Below, piece after piece: positions 1 through 8,397 of a stretch of 64,000 bases of DNA. How positions within the stretch are numbered: position 1 is the first letter of the stretch; each line of letters opens with the position of its first letter. This DNA is from Colwellia sp. (GTDB taxonomy: Bacteria > Pseudomonadota > Gammaproteobacteria > Enterobacterales > Alteromonadaceae), in contig NVWU01000012.1 of assembly GCA_002733765.1 (NCBI GenBank), forward strand, positions 62,001-126,000, in the 5' to 3' direction. The notes beneath the pieces are model-generated. The model made no database searches and was not told the origin of the DNA. It saw nothing but the letters and a program-made list of their open reading frames with translations. The position numbers were made by a program, and so were the translations under genes.

Positions 1-256
1 AAAGTGACTTATCAAAAGTTTGCTGAATTCAGTGCATAAGTACAAAATGAAATATATGAACAGTCAATAAACTTATTTTATTTCTTTTAAATATAGCATT
101 GAACGTTATGCTTTACCCGAGCGTTCACCTTTCCATTTGACTATGAGCCTATTCTCTGTGCCTATTGTCAGCGCAAGAATTATAACAGCGATTAAGTAGT
201 AATATTTATTACTTACAAGAGTTTACTCGAACGGGAAATATGTTTGGTGCTGATTT
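1..256 (+). pseudogene. Decayed copy of the 5' end of an RluA-type pseudouridine synthase gene
   Basis: This stretch aligns, base by base with scattered substitutions, to about 8345-8600, which is the upstream region and first ~65 codons of the intact RluA-type gene in this window. A run of 29 identical bases lies at 39-67 and 8381-8409. The copy cannot be translated: a Glu codon (GAA at 8410) is TAA here, and further stops and small indels follow. Similarity fades after about 256, and no later part of the gene is present. Homology is already visible at base 1, so the copied segment may extend off the window. It is a dead remnant of a local duplication. Confidence 0.88.
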
Positions 257-415
257 GTTTTTTATATCTTTTTGCTAAGCTATAAGCTTATCCCTGCCTG
301 TTCTTTTAGGTCGAGAGGCTATAGTTTAAATGCTGGCTATAAGGGTAATTCAGAAAATTTGCTGTGATATACTACATGTTGTAATAGAATCTATTTGACT
401 ACACGATACAGAGTA

Positions 416-1309
416 ATGCCAATGATGATTAATTTTAATATCGCATTTTTACGATATGATTTTACTTCAAAAAATATTTTCACGAGACAATGGAAGTCAC
501 TTATACTTTTAGTGACGATATTGTTGTCAACTTTTAATTATGTGCATGCAGAGGATCGCGTTGAAGATAAATTTAGAATAGCAATCGGTGGTTATATTGT
601 GCCCGGCTATGAATCGGCTGTGTCATTAACTGATCCTGACTTGGGTGTTGGCGTTTCTATTAGCCCAAAAGATACCTTGGGCTTGAATACTAAGCAGACG
701 GTATTGCGTCTGGATGGTCAATATCACTTTAACGAAGAACATTCGCTTACCTTTTCATTGTATGAAATTTCATCGGTTGGCAATAAAGTGCTAGAAACTG
801 AGATTGACTGGGTCGATAAAAATGGTAACCCAGTTACTATTCCTATTGGAGCGAGTGTCAATACTAATCTTGATTATGATATCTACAAGGTTGGTTATCT
901 ATGGTCTTTTTATAATACAGATAAAGTTAAAATGGTCGCGGGTGCTGGCCTTCATATTACACGTATTGTTATGGGATTGAACAGCGAGACGACGAGCTCC
1001 GGTGTTGATGCAACCAATGCTTCAATCAGCGTACCACTGCCAGTATTGAGCTTTGGTCTTACTTATAAGGTAACGCCTAGGTTTTCTTGGCACATTAAAT
1101 CAGAGTTTTTTTCCATAGCATTTGATGATTTTGAAGGAATTTATATAGATAATACCATGGGGTTGGAATACCGGGTTTTTAACAATATTGATCTGGGGGT
1201 AGCGCTTGCCAATAACTCTCTAAAAGTCAGTGAAAAGACCAGTGATTATAAATTTACCTTTGATAACAGGATCTCAGGTGTAATGATATATGTAGCCGCT
1301 TCTTTCTGA
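416..1309 (+). CDS. Outer-membrane beta-barrel protein, unknown function
   Basis: The protein has an N-terminal hydrophobic segment ending in VHA, a plausible signal peptidase site, then about 250 residues of alternating polar and aromatic strands and a C-terminal Phe (VAASF). This is the pattern of a Gram-negative outer-membrane barrel exported by Sec and inserted by BAM. I do not recognise the family; it is loosely OmpW-like in length. The frame opens with a TTG at 395, but ATG codons at 416, 422 and 425 are more likely starts. No strong ribosome site is visible before any of them, and the signal peptide is unusually long from all of them. It stands alone between a pseudogene and a convergent lipoprotein gene. 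Barrel assignment is fairly sure; ligand and role are unknown. Confidence 0.7.
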   Translation: MPMMINFNIAFLRYDFTSKNIFTRQWKSLILLVTILLSTFNYVHAEDRVEDKFRIAIGGYIVPGYESAVSLTDPDLGVGVSISPKDTLGLNTKQTVLRLDGQYHFNEEHSLTFSLYEISSVGNKVLETEIDWVDKNGNPVTIPIGASVNTNLDYDIYKVGYLWSFYNTDKVKMVAGAGLHITRIVMGLNSETTSSGVDATNASISVPLPVLSFGLTYKVTPRFSWHIKSEFFSIAFDDFEGIYIDNTMGLEYRVFNNIDLGVALANNSLKVSEKTSDYKFTFDNRISGVMIYVAASF

Positions 1310-1373
1310 CCGCTGAATCCACCGTTAAGGTATATCACTTAGTCTAAGTCGAATATTCGTGTGGATTTCTCAG

Positions 1374-1442
1374 TACCCGTCCCACTTAATTATGAGTTGC
1401 TCAGACTTTCTGAAACGAGCATCTTCAAGTGGAGCGGGTATA
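1374..1442. repeat. Short palindromic intergenic repeat (GGGTATA-arm family)
   Basis: The right arm, from CTGAAACGAGCATC at 1410 to GGGTATA at 1442, pairs imperfectly with the left arm that starts TACCCGTCCCACTT at 1374. Near-identical right arms occur at 17716-17747 and 26873-26904. This is the short form of the family whose long form is the 265-bp element between dctP and dctQ. It lies between two convergent genes. Confidence 0.7.
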
Positions 1443-1457
1443 TGCGTCCAAATGTAA

Positions 1458-2513
1458 CTATCTTACTTTAACTACTGTTGGTAATTTGTATACTTCCAGT
1501 TGGTCTAATTTTGGCTCGTATATTCGCATTACAAAGTTCCAACCTTTAATGATCGGTAAATTATTTTTAGCATTCTCACCACATTCACCAAAGCTAGCAT
1601 CAAAGCTACCATCTTCATTAAAAGTAATGTTGTTCTTGTTCAAAATTGCTTTTTCGCTAAACATCCAGCCCTCAGCATCATACATTGTGATGGAGAAGAA
1701 ACCAGGAGGGTTAAATGGAGGCACTTTATAATTTGTTTGGTAACAACTACCAGTATCATCTTCTGGAACATACGCTAAATACCTGGCATTGGCATCAGGA
1801 AGTAATCCCCAACCTACAGCCGTACCTAGTAGATGCAAATGTTCATCTACTTTGCCACGAGATCCCTGCATATTTTTTTGTGAACCGAGTGCAATCGCTT
1901 CATTGGCAAGCTTGAGTCTAAGCTTCACGAGTTGATCCATATTGTAATTAGGTTGTTTAAAAACTTTATTGCCTTTAACTTCTAACTTTATGGCTTGCTG
2001 TAAGGCGACTACTTTTGCCGCATCCGCAGGATCCGTAAGATCAATAGCGGTACGTATGTTAACTTGAACAAAATCGCTATCTGTATCACTTTTAATCTCA
2101 TAAGTACCCGCACCAACAAAAACGTCATTAATGTAGTGATCGTTTTGTATGACATTGGCAAGTTGATAACGGCCATTGGCTTCTGGCAAGGTTATGGTTG
2201 CCCCTTTTGATACATCAATTACAGCAGCACTATAAATAGTATCTTGATTCATACGAACAACCGTTTGATTACTTAAATCAAATGGTTGTACTGGAAAGTG
2301 GACCAGCTTATTTATGGCACCTAGTTTAACGACATTGCCATTAGTAAGGTCTGATTCTGCTATTTTGTAATTTTTAAGCGTCACAGGGATCATATCTATA
2401 GCACTCGCTGTAGATGTTTCCTTTTCTACTGGAGAGCAGCCAGAGATTAGAAAAATCCCAGCGACTAGACCAGTTGTGATAATTGGGCGATATAACTTAC
2501 TGTGTTTATTCAT
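1458..2513 (-). CDS. DUF1254/DUF1214-type lipoprotein
   Basis: The 351-residue product begins with a lipoprotein signal: hydrophobic core then LISGC, so Cys26 would be lipidated. The mature part has the layout of DUF1254 (middle) followed by DUF1214 (C-terminal) proteins, with motifs such as NQDTIYSAAVIDVSKG, RYQLANVIQNDHY and the late PPFNPPGFFSITMYDAEGW. These proteins are common in marine proteobacteria and their biochemical role is unknown. The likely place is a membrane leaflet facing the periplasm. The gene is transcribed alone. The region just upstream contains decayed coding pieces, one of which also looks like the end of a DUF1214-type protein, so a paralogue may once have stood next to it. 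Confidence 0.75.
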   Translation of the reverse strand: MNKHSKLYRPIITTGLVAGIFLISGCSPVEKETSTASAIDMIPVTLKNYKIAESDLTNGNVVKLGAINKLVHFPVQPFDLSNQTVVRMNQDTIYSAAVIDVSKGATITLPEANGRYQLANVIQNDHYINDVFVGAGTYEIKSDTDSDFVQVNIRTAIDLTDPADAAKVVALQQAIKLEVKGNKVFKQPNYNMDQLVKLRLKLANEAIALGSQKNMQGSRGKVDEHLHLLGTAVGWGLLPDANARYLAYVPEDDTGSCYQTNYKVPPFNPPGFFSITMYDAEGWMFSEKAILNKNNITFNEDGSFDASFGECGENAKNNLPIIKGWNFVMRIYEPKLDQLEVYKLPTVVKVR

Positions 2514-2550
2514 TTTAATCTCCTGTTATTTTTACAAGTGCTGGACTAAC

Positions 2551-2838
2551 CTATTTTCCTTCAAGGGCTGCTTTATTAGGACCATAAAGCCTTAACATGT
2601 AATGATCAATTAAAACTGGAAAGATCTTAAGCAATAGCCGCTTTCATACCTGGACCCCAACCATCTTTATAGAAATAATCGATTTAAAGAAAGAGTTCAA
2701 ATTGAAAAATTTCGCTTTTCCAGTTTTATGTTGCTTCAGTTCTTACGTATAACTGCTTACGGCTAACACCTAGCCTTGTCTTTATATTATTGTTTTTATT
2801 GTATTCCTTTATATGCTGCACCGCTAAATTCAAATCAT
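2551..2838 (-). pseudogene. Coding debris: possible DUF1214 tail and a helix-turn-helix fragment
   Basis: The 316-base gap between the lipoprotein gene and the MipA-like gene holds no open gene but has short readable pieces on the minus strand. At 2551-2613 the frame reads DHYMLRLYGPNKAALEGK and stop, which resembles the end of DUF1214 proteins. At about 2633-2690 another frame reads YKDGWGPGMKAAIA. At 2726-2836 the frame reads LAVQHIKEYNKNN then LGVSRKQLY, like the last helix-turn-helix of Fis-type DNA-binding domains. Frames differ and stops separate them, so all are relics at best. The pieces are short and the family guesses are weak. Confidence 0.35.
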
Positions 2839-4257
2839 GATATTATTATGACATTGAATATAAAGTGTATTAACATTGCTCCCACCATTAACATTGCCGA
2901 AAAAGTCAGAGCTAGCAAATATTCCTGAACGATGATGTACAGACCAACCGAAATAGCATTCTTTTAATTTAGGCGCTTTAAAAATATCGCCAATACTGAC
3001 ATCAATACTCCAATCTATGTAGTTAAGAAACTTTGAGGCTGAACGATTTTTTTGTTCAACATGCTCCCCTTCAACAAAAGGTACTTTAGCTGCATAAGAA
3101 ACACCTTCCGCGATACCTATTCTTGTTTTGATAGTATCGGACCAAGGAAATTTTGAAAAGTAGGCTTTGAAGCCTAAAACATATTCATTAAAATTATCTT
3201 GTAAACCTTTCTCAAAGCGTCTTACGTAACCGCCTGTAACATAAGCATCAAGCGGTAGCCACATAAAATTATCAGCAATTTTTTTTCCAACAAAAATACT
3301 GGCTAAGCCAGTCCCTCTTTCTTCAGGATCAAACATATCTTGAAAGCGTAATAGTTTATTAAATGTTGTTTCGGTATGACGCCCAGCGGCTACTCGCCAA
3401 TACCACTCACCTTTTGTTAAGTCTTTAGTTATGCTTCCATTAGCATACTGATTATTCTGGTAATCATTAAACTCATAACGGTAGGTAGCAAAACTACTAA
3501 ACTGGCCATTATCAACGACAATAGGGCTATTAATTTTAGTTGAATCTAATTCAGAATATTGCATATTAAAGCCAACAAAATGGTGTTGAGCAATACGATA
3601 ACTCATATCAATACCATAACGCATTTCGAGTGAACTACTGGTGTTGTATGCTTCTCTATTTGGTGTCGCTTCATCAGCGTTAATACCAAAATAGTAATTA
3701 CTAAGTTTTTGATCTTCGTAAGTGATACCTATCCAAGGTCTTATACGATAATTTCCGTAGGAAAAAAGCTTTCCCCAACGTAAATCAATATCCCATCCAT
3801 TAGATGTGCCGCTAATATCATGGCCATAATCCACGGTGAAATTACCATAAAGAGTTTGGCGAGTTATCGCAAAACGACCATCAATACCATCGTCTCTATC
3901 CATACCATCTAGTTCTATACCATCTTCTTCATTAAACCCGGCAAAACGATACGAGGTATAAGCCCCGATCAACCAATCAGATGAGTGATAAAGATGAAAG
4001 CCTGCTCGGGTGCCATCAATAAAAAAAGTGTCGCCGTTGTATGTTATCAATGGGAGTAAGTCATCGACATCGCTTTTGCCATCATAAGGAAAAGTCCCAT
4101 TTCTAAATCCCACTCCCAACGACCAATTACCATCACCAGGCGCTAAATGTACTTGTGTTACATCTCTTGCAGCAAAAGTAGGAAAGCTTTTCGTAAAAAT
4201 AAACGCTGTGAAAATTATTAAAGTGACAAGGGCACTATTGGTTAGTTGCTTCACCAA
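2830..4257 (-). CDS. MipA/OmpV-like outer-membrane protein, copy 1
   Basis: A ~475-residue barrel protein with an N-terminal signal segment (hydrophobic stretch ending PTFAA). It is related along its length to the protein at 6933-8246: shared landmarks are NWSLGVGFRN near the mature N-terminus, the AEGVSY motif, the SIDVSIGDIF stretch and the VHHRSGIF...GGSN ending. MipA/OmpV proteins bridge murein enzymes or act as small-molecule channels; which applies here is unknown. The start is uncertain: the frame opens with TTG at 4257 followed by GTG at 4254, right behind a GAAGAGG sequence. The last residues are CHNNIMI instead of the expected strand ending in Phe, and the stop abuts coding debris, so the 3' end looks altered by rearrangement. 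Confidence 0.72.
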   Translation of the reverse strand: MVKQLTNSALVTLIIFTAFIFTKSFPTFAARDVTQVHLAPGDGNWSLGVGFRNGTFPYDGKSDVDDLLPLITYNGDTFFIDGTRAGFHLYHSSDWLIGAYTSYRFAGFNEEDGIELDGMDRDDGIDGRFAITRQTLYGNFTVDYGHDISGTSNGWDIDLRWGKLFSYGNYRIRPWIGITYEDQKLSNYYFGINADEATPNREAYNTSSSLEMRYGIDMSYRIAQHHFVGFNMQYSELDSTKINSPIVVDNGQFSSFATYRYEFNDYQNNQYANGSITKDLTKGEWYWRVAAGRHTETTFNKLLRFQDMFDPEERGTGLASIFVGKKIADNFMWLPLDAYVTGGYVRRFEKGLQDNFNEYVLGFKAYFSKFPWSDTIKTRIGIAEGVSYAAKVPFVEGEHVEQKNRSASKFLNYIDWSIDVSIGDIFKAPKLKECYFGWSVHHRSGIFASSDFFGNVNGGSNVNTLYIQCHNNIMI

Positions 4258-4357
4258 CCTCTTCGTCTCGTTGTTTTACCTAGATAATTACACTTTATTA
4301 ACATGAAACATTCCTTAGTTTTTTATTTTTATAGCTCTATACTGGTTAACAGTACAC

Positions 4358-5113
4358 TTAAAATTTCCATGTTAAATCTACTTGCAAACCGGCTTGTTTT
4401 ACATCATAAATAAAACTATTATTCTCGTAATCTAGCTCATATTGTCGATAGCCAATAGCTGTACCAATAGTCGGAGTCCACTGGTAACCGATATTAATAT
4501 TGGTATCATAAAAAAAGTCTGAGTTAATACCAAATCCACCTATACTTAAGGCTCCAGCAAGGTAGAAGCTAGAGTTTTCTATATACGTACGACCTTTAAT
4601 GCCAACATAAGGATCTAACCACTGTTCAGTACTTTTTATTGAACGATTATTCACGGGGTTAGGAAACTTGAATGTTAAAGCGCTATTAATTTGCCACCAT
4701 CGTGCACCGGCAAGTAATTCAAAAGAAGTATCAGTATCCTTAAATATCTCTCTTTCATAAGCCAAAGTGATCATTGTGGTTTTAGTTCTAGATCTAAAAC
4801 TAACTCCTAGGTTAGGAAAAATATCTTCTTCATACAATGAATTACTATAGAAATAATCAGTATAAATACCGTGTTTACCTTTTTTTGCTTCAGCAATAAG
4901 CATAAAAGAAGAATCACTATCATTCAAAGCATCACTTGGGGATATATTTACATCTAAAGGAGGTAAGTTCTCAAAAGTACCGGATAGGCCTTCAAATCCA
5001 GCAAACCAGCCATAAGGTGTTAAGCTAAAATTCCATTTTTCATTATTGGCTTGTAGTGTCAAAGAAAAGGTTAATAAAAATGTAACAATTACTTTATTAG
5101 TATTACTGTTCAT
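4358..5113 (-). CDS. Outer-membrane beta-barrel protein, unknown function
   Basis: About 251 residues, with a signal peptide (KVIVTFLLTFSLTLQA), an N-terminal WNFSLTPYGWFAGFEG strand and a C-terminal LTWKF. The ending and the many alternating strands indicate an outer-membrane barrel. The opening strand resembles small Omp proteins often annotated as hypothetical outer-membrane proteins in marine gammaproteobacteria. I chose the ATG at 5113 rather than an in-frame TTG at 5125, because GAGA precedes the ATG at a workable distance. It is the upstream neighbour of the MipA-like gene on the same strand, with a 100-base gap, so the two may share a transcript. Confidence 0.7.
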   Translation of the reverse strand: MNSNTNKVIVTFLLTFSLTLQANNEKWNFSLTPYGWFAGFEGLSGTFENLPPLDVNISPSDALNDSDSSFMLIAEAKKGKHGIYTDYFYSNSLYEEDIFPNLGVSFRSRTKTTMITLAYEREIFKDTDTSFELLAGARWWQINSALTFKFPNPVNNRSIKSTEQWLDPYVGIKGRTYIENSSFYLAGALSIGGFGINSDFFYDTNINIGYQWTPTIGTAIGYRQYELDYENNSFIYDVKQAGLQVDLTWKF

Positions 5114-5334
5114 GTAATTTCTCAATGGTGGACTATTTTACAATGTTTAATATATATTACGCTGATAATGAACTGACAAATATGACAATTAAGCCCAATA
5201 TATACATCTAAAAATATTTTATTGATTTGAAACGATGAAACAGTTTTAAAATGGAAAATATAAAAATATCTTGTTGTGTACTCCGCTTTTATTGAATAAT
5301 ATTGATGGCCATACATCAATTTTAAAGGAATAAT

Positions 5335-5664
5335 ATGCTCAAAATTTTACCCGTGATTTTACTGTTTTTTTTGTCTTCATGTAGTGTACTTGAAATGAAA
5401 AAAATAAAATCTGGTGATGAAACTGTTAGGTTATATTCAGATACTGAGCAGATTAAAGACTGTACATTTATTGATGAGGTAATAGGTACTCAAGGGCATT
5501 GGTATGATTTTATTTTTATTTCCAATAAAAATTTAACGCAAGGTGCTATCAATGATTTAAAATCTCAAGCAAGAGCACTAGGCGCAAATAGTGTTCATGT
5601 TCATACTAATATGGCATTTCAAACATCCGTCACTATTTTAGGTCAAGCTTATGAATGTCCATAA
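5335..5664 (+). CDS. Small DUF4156-type lipoprotein
   Basis: The 109-residue protein begins with a short lipoprotein signal (LLFFLSSC, Cys16 the lipidation site). The mature part has the CTFIDEVIGTQG strand, the NDLKSQARALGANSVHV helix and a late Cys, features of DUF4156 lipoproteins related in fold to RcsF-type outer-membrane lipoproteins. The ATG at 5335 is preceded by AAAGGAATAAT, a good ribosome site. It probably sits in the outer membrane facing the periplasm. Its function is unknown. It is divergent from the barrel gene on its left and precedes an AraC regulator. Confidence 0.75.
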   Translation: MLKILPVILLFFLSSCSVLEMKKIKSGDETVRLYSDTEQIKDCTFIDEVIGTQGHWYDFIFISNKNLTQGAINDLKSQARALGANSVHVHTNMAFQTSVTILGQAYECP

Positions 5665-5796
5665 CTTAATATATTATGGAAATATTCAGTGATTTATCAA
5701 TTTTCCGCTTAGTAGAGCGCGAGAGTGCCATCATATTTCAATTTAACGGTATAACCATTTAGATATTCATACTTTATCAACGATGGACAAAGTAAT

Positions 5797-6852
5797 ATGG
5801 AAGCTAATATAAATATTTACCAACAACATTTAAACGCGGGTTGGAAAAATTACTTAGAAGTATTTATTGATAACCTAGTTGTTCAAAAAATACCACTGCA
5901 ACAGCAACGAATCATTAACGAGTGCTTTGAAGATATTGCTTCCAATAATATAAACTCAGTCTCTTTTGAACTGATCATTCATCAGCTTGTCATTGACCTT
6001 AATGAACACATGATTGTTTGGCGAATGATTAAAAATTTAAGAGTTAATCAGTTGTTTGTTCGAGGTCCTCTATATATTTATTTAATTTCCTTACCTGATA
6101 TTAAAAGTTGTCTTACAGAAATAACGAGGCTGATTGGCTTCTTTTTAGATGCAAGTTATTCTTTACATTGTTATCAATCAGACCAGTCTATTATCATAGA
6201 ACCACAAGAACTTGTTGATGAATATTTAGCTTCATTTTTAAAAGCAGATACCTCTTTATGTCTTACTTTATATATTTTAAAAGAGTTGGTAGGACCAATA
6301 TTTGATTACGAAACTATTTATATACCTAATAACCGAACAGGTTTTGATGCTAATGTTACTCTTTTATTCACTAAAGCAAAAATAATATTTCACGATGGCC
6401 CAATGATGGCATCCTTTCATGTAAAGCAAGTAAATATTAAAAACAAATCATTCGATAGAGAATATAACCAACAGCTTAGTTATCAAGTTAGCGAGTTACT
6501 TTCAACCTTTCACCTGAAATTATCACTCACTGAAAAAGTTCAAAAATACATTTTAAGTGTTGAAAAACCAGCAAGGCAAACGAGAGAAATGGCAGCTGAT
6601 CACTTTAAGATGAGTAAGTCTACATTTAGTCGAAAATTAAAAGAAGAAAAACAAAGCTTTAAAGAAATTCAAAATGAAATAATTTGGGAGTTAGCCATTA
6701 AAGCACTAACAACAACGACCATAACCATTCAAAATTTCGCTTTATACATGGGGTATGCGGAACGTTCTTCATTTGAACGTTTTTTTAGAAAAAAGTTTAC
6801 ATTGAGCCCTGCTAAATATAGAAAAAAACACATGATTCGAAAAGTTAAATAA
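5797..6852 (+). CDS. AraC-family transcriptional regulator
   Basis: A 351-residue regulator. The first ~230 residues match the layout of the arabinose-binding-like sensor domain found in OruR/ArgR-type AraC proteins. The last ~95 residues form the double helix-turn-helix: MSKSTFSRKLKEE is the first recognition helix, and ALYMGYAERSSFERFFRKKF then SPAKYRK the second. It lies between envelope genes and just before the second MipA-like gene, only 80 bases away. It may therefore control that gene, or both MipA-like genes, in response to a small ligand. The ligand cannot be told from the sequence. Confidence 0.85.
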   Translation: MEANINIYQQHLNAGWKNYLEVFIDNLVVQKIPLQQQRIINECFEDIASNNINSVSFELIIHQLVIDLNEHMIVWRMIKNLRVNQLFVRGPLYIYLISLPDIKSCLTEITRLIGFFLDASYSLHCYQSDQSIIIEPQELVDEYLASFLKADTSLCLTLYILKELVGPIFDYETIYIPNNRTGFDANVTLLFTKAKIIFHDGPMMASFHVKQVNIKNKSFDREYNQQLSYQVSELLSTFHLKLSLTEKVQKYILSVEKPARQTREMAADHFKMSKSTFSRKLKEEKQSFKEIQNEIIWELAIKALTTTTITIQNFALYMGYAERSSFERFFRKKFTLSPAKYRKKHMIRKVK

Positions 6853-6932
6853 GCGCCTTTTTTTGATAAAGGGCAGGTGATATTTTTTGTCTTAAGGTTG
6901 AGTTAGTCTCGATAAAATATGGAAATCGACAA

Positions 6933-8246
6933 ATGCATTTAAGTAATATTCTACTGGTTTTAACTATAATCTTATCAACCCATAGCTTTGCTTCTGAGGC
7001 TAATATTAAAAAACAAGTTTTTGCAGAGCAGACATGGGGAATAGGCGTATTATTTCGTAATGCTGAAATACCCTTCAATACTGAAGCGGACAATGTTACC
7101 AGTTTTATTCCTATGATGTTCTATCAAGGGGAAAACTTTTTTATTCGTGGTATAGAAGGAGGGGCTCATTTATATCAGCAAAGTGAGTGGCAGATAAATA
7201 CTATAGCAAGAATGCGTTTTTTTGATATTCCTGCTGAGTTTCAAAATCAAGTTCAAGGTGACACCATTGACCTTGGTCTTCAGTGGCGAAAAACAACAGG
7301 GAAGAATAGCTTTTTTGATGTCGAGTTGTTTAGCGATCTTGAAGGTAACCCTTACGGAAATGTGAGTAAAAGCTGGTACTTTCAATACAATAGTTGGGAA
7401 TTTATGCCTAAACTAAATGTTCGTTATAAAAGCGCTAGTTTTAATAGTCATTACTTTGCATTAAAAAAAATAACAGAGCAAAGTATAGGCGCAGGCATTG
7501 AAGTTAATGCAAATCTTGAAGCACGTTATCACGTAGCGAGCAATTTTTATTTATTGGGTTCAGTCGGTGCTACTGCGTTAGATAGTAACGCTTATCATGC
7601 CGATATTGTTGAGCAACGTTGGCAAAGTGAAGTGTATTTGGGATTTGCTTTTTTCAATGATATTACTAAAGCAAAAAAAACTACGCTGAAAAATCATGGT
7701 TACTTACGTGTTGCTCATGGCTGGGCAACACCATCAAATATTGGTGATATTCTTGCCGGCGATACAAAAAAGGATGAATACAATAATAAACTCACCTCGA
7801 TATTTTATGGCTTACCACTAACAGATGAGTTATTTTCACTTCCCCTTGAAATGTATTTAACAACAGGCTTTGTTTGGCATTGGAACTCTGAAGTACAAAG
7901 CGCTGAACAAGAATATGTATTAGCAATAAAAGCATATTACACCATTTATTGGCCTGTACGTTGGCGTTTGGGGTTAGCTGAAGGTTTATCTTATGTCTCT
8001 GATGTAACTTATATCGAAAGAGTTGAAATGGAAGAAAAAGGTTATCGTCCTAGCGAATTAATGAATTCAATCGATTTTAGTGTGGATATCAACTTAGGTG
8101 ATGTGCTGAATGTTCATGCATTAAAAGAAACTTGGCTCGGTTACAGTATTCATCACCGTTCATCCATTTTTGAATCAGCTTCTCAGTTTGGGCGAATAAA
8201 AGGTGGTAGCAATTATAATACAGTGTATTTACAGTTTGATTTTTAA
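6933..8246 (+). CDS. MipA/OmpV-like outer-membrane protein, copy 2
   Basis: A 437-residue outer-membrane protein with a short signal peptide (VLTIILSTHSFAS) and a C-terminal strand ending VYLQFDF, the normal aromatic ending for BAM recognition. GGAAAT before the ATG serves as ribosome site. It is a paralogue of the gene at 2830-4257: both have the GIGVLFRNAEIPF-type first strand, the LAEGLSYVSDV motif and the IHHRSSIFE...GGSN ending. Unlike copy 1 its 3' end is complete. The preceding AraC gene is on the same strand. The molecule it handles is unknown; MipA members have been linked to murein enzymes and to drug or metal response. Confidence 0.75.
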   Translation: MHLSNILLVLTIILSTHSFASEANIKKQVFAEQTWGIGVLFRNAEIPFNTEADNVTSFIPMMFYQGENFFIRGIEGGAHLYQQSEWQINTIARMRFFDIPAEFQNQVQGDTIDLGLQWRKTTGKNSFFDVELFSDLEGNPYGNVSKSWYFQYNSWEFMPKLNVRYKSASFNSHYFALKKITEQSIGAGIEVNANLEARYHVASNFYLLGSVGATALDSNAYHADIVEQRWQSEVYLGFAFFNDITKAKKTTLKNHGYLRVAHGWATPSNIGDILAGDTKKDEYNNKLTSIFYGLPLTDELFSLPLEMYLTTGFVWHWNSEVQSAEQEYVLAIKAYYTIYWPVRWRLGLAEGLSYVSDVTYIERVEMEEKGYRPSELMNSIDFSVDINLGDVLNVHALKETWLGYSIHHRSSIFESASQFGRIKGGSNYNTVYLQFDF

Positions 8247-8397
8247 CCTGTTATACAATCAAAAAATGATGAAATAGCTGCTTTGAAGCACTTTTTCTAA
8301 AGCTAAACTAAAAATAAGATCGTTTTCAATAAGGAATTTCGAAGGTGATCTTAGCAAAAAGCCCTTGAATACAGTGAATCAGTACAAAATGAAATAT

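Noticed and set aside
1429..1731. Plus-strand open frame of 100 codons antisense to the DUF1254-type gene
   Set aside because: It lies almost wholly opposite a well-supported lipoprotein gene, has no ribosome site and no family-like sequence.
5122..5319. Minus-strand frame of 65 codons upstream of the small barrel gene
   Set aside because: Low-complexity AT-rich translation without motif or ribosome site; it occupies the likely promoter region.
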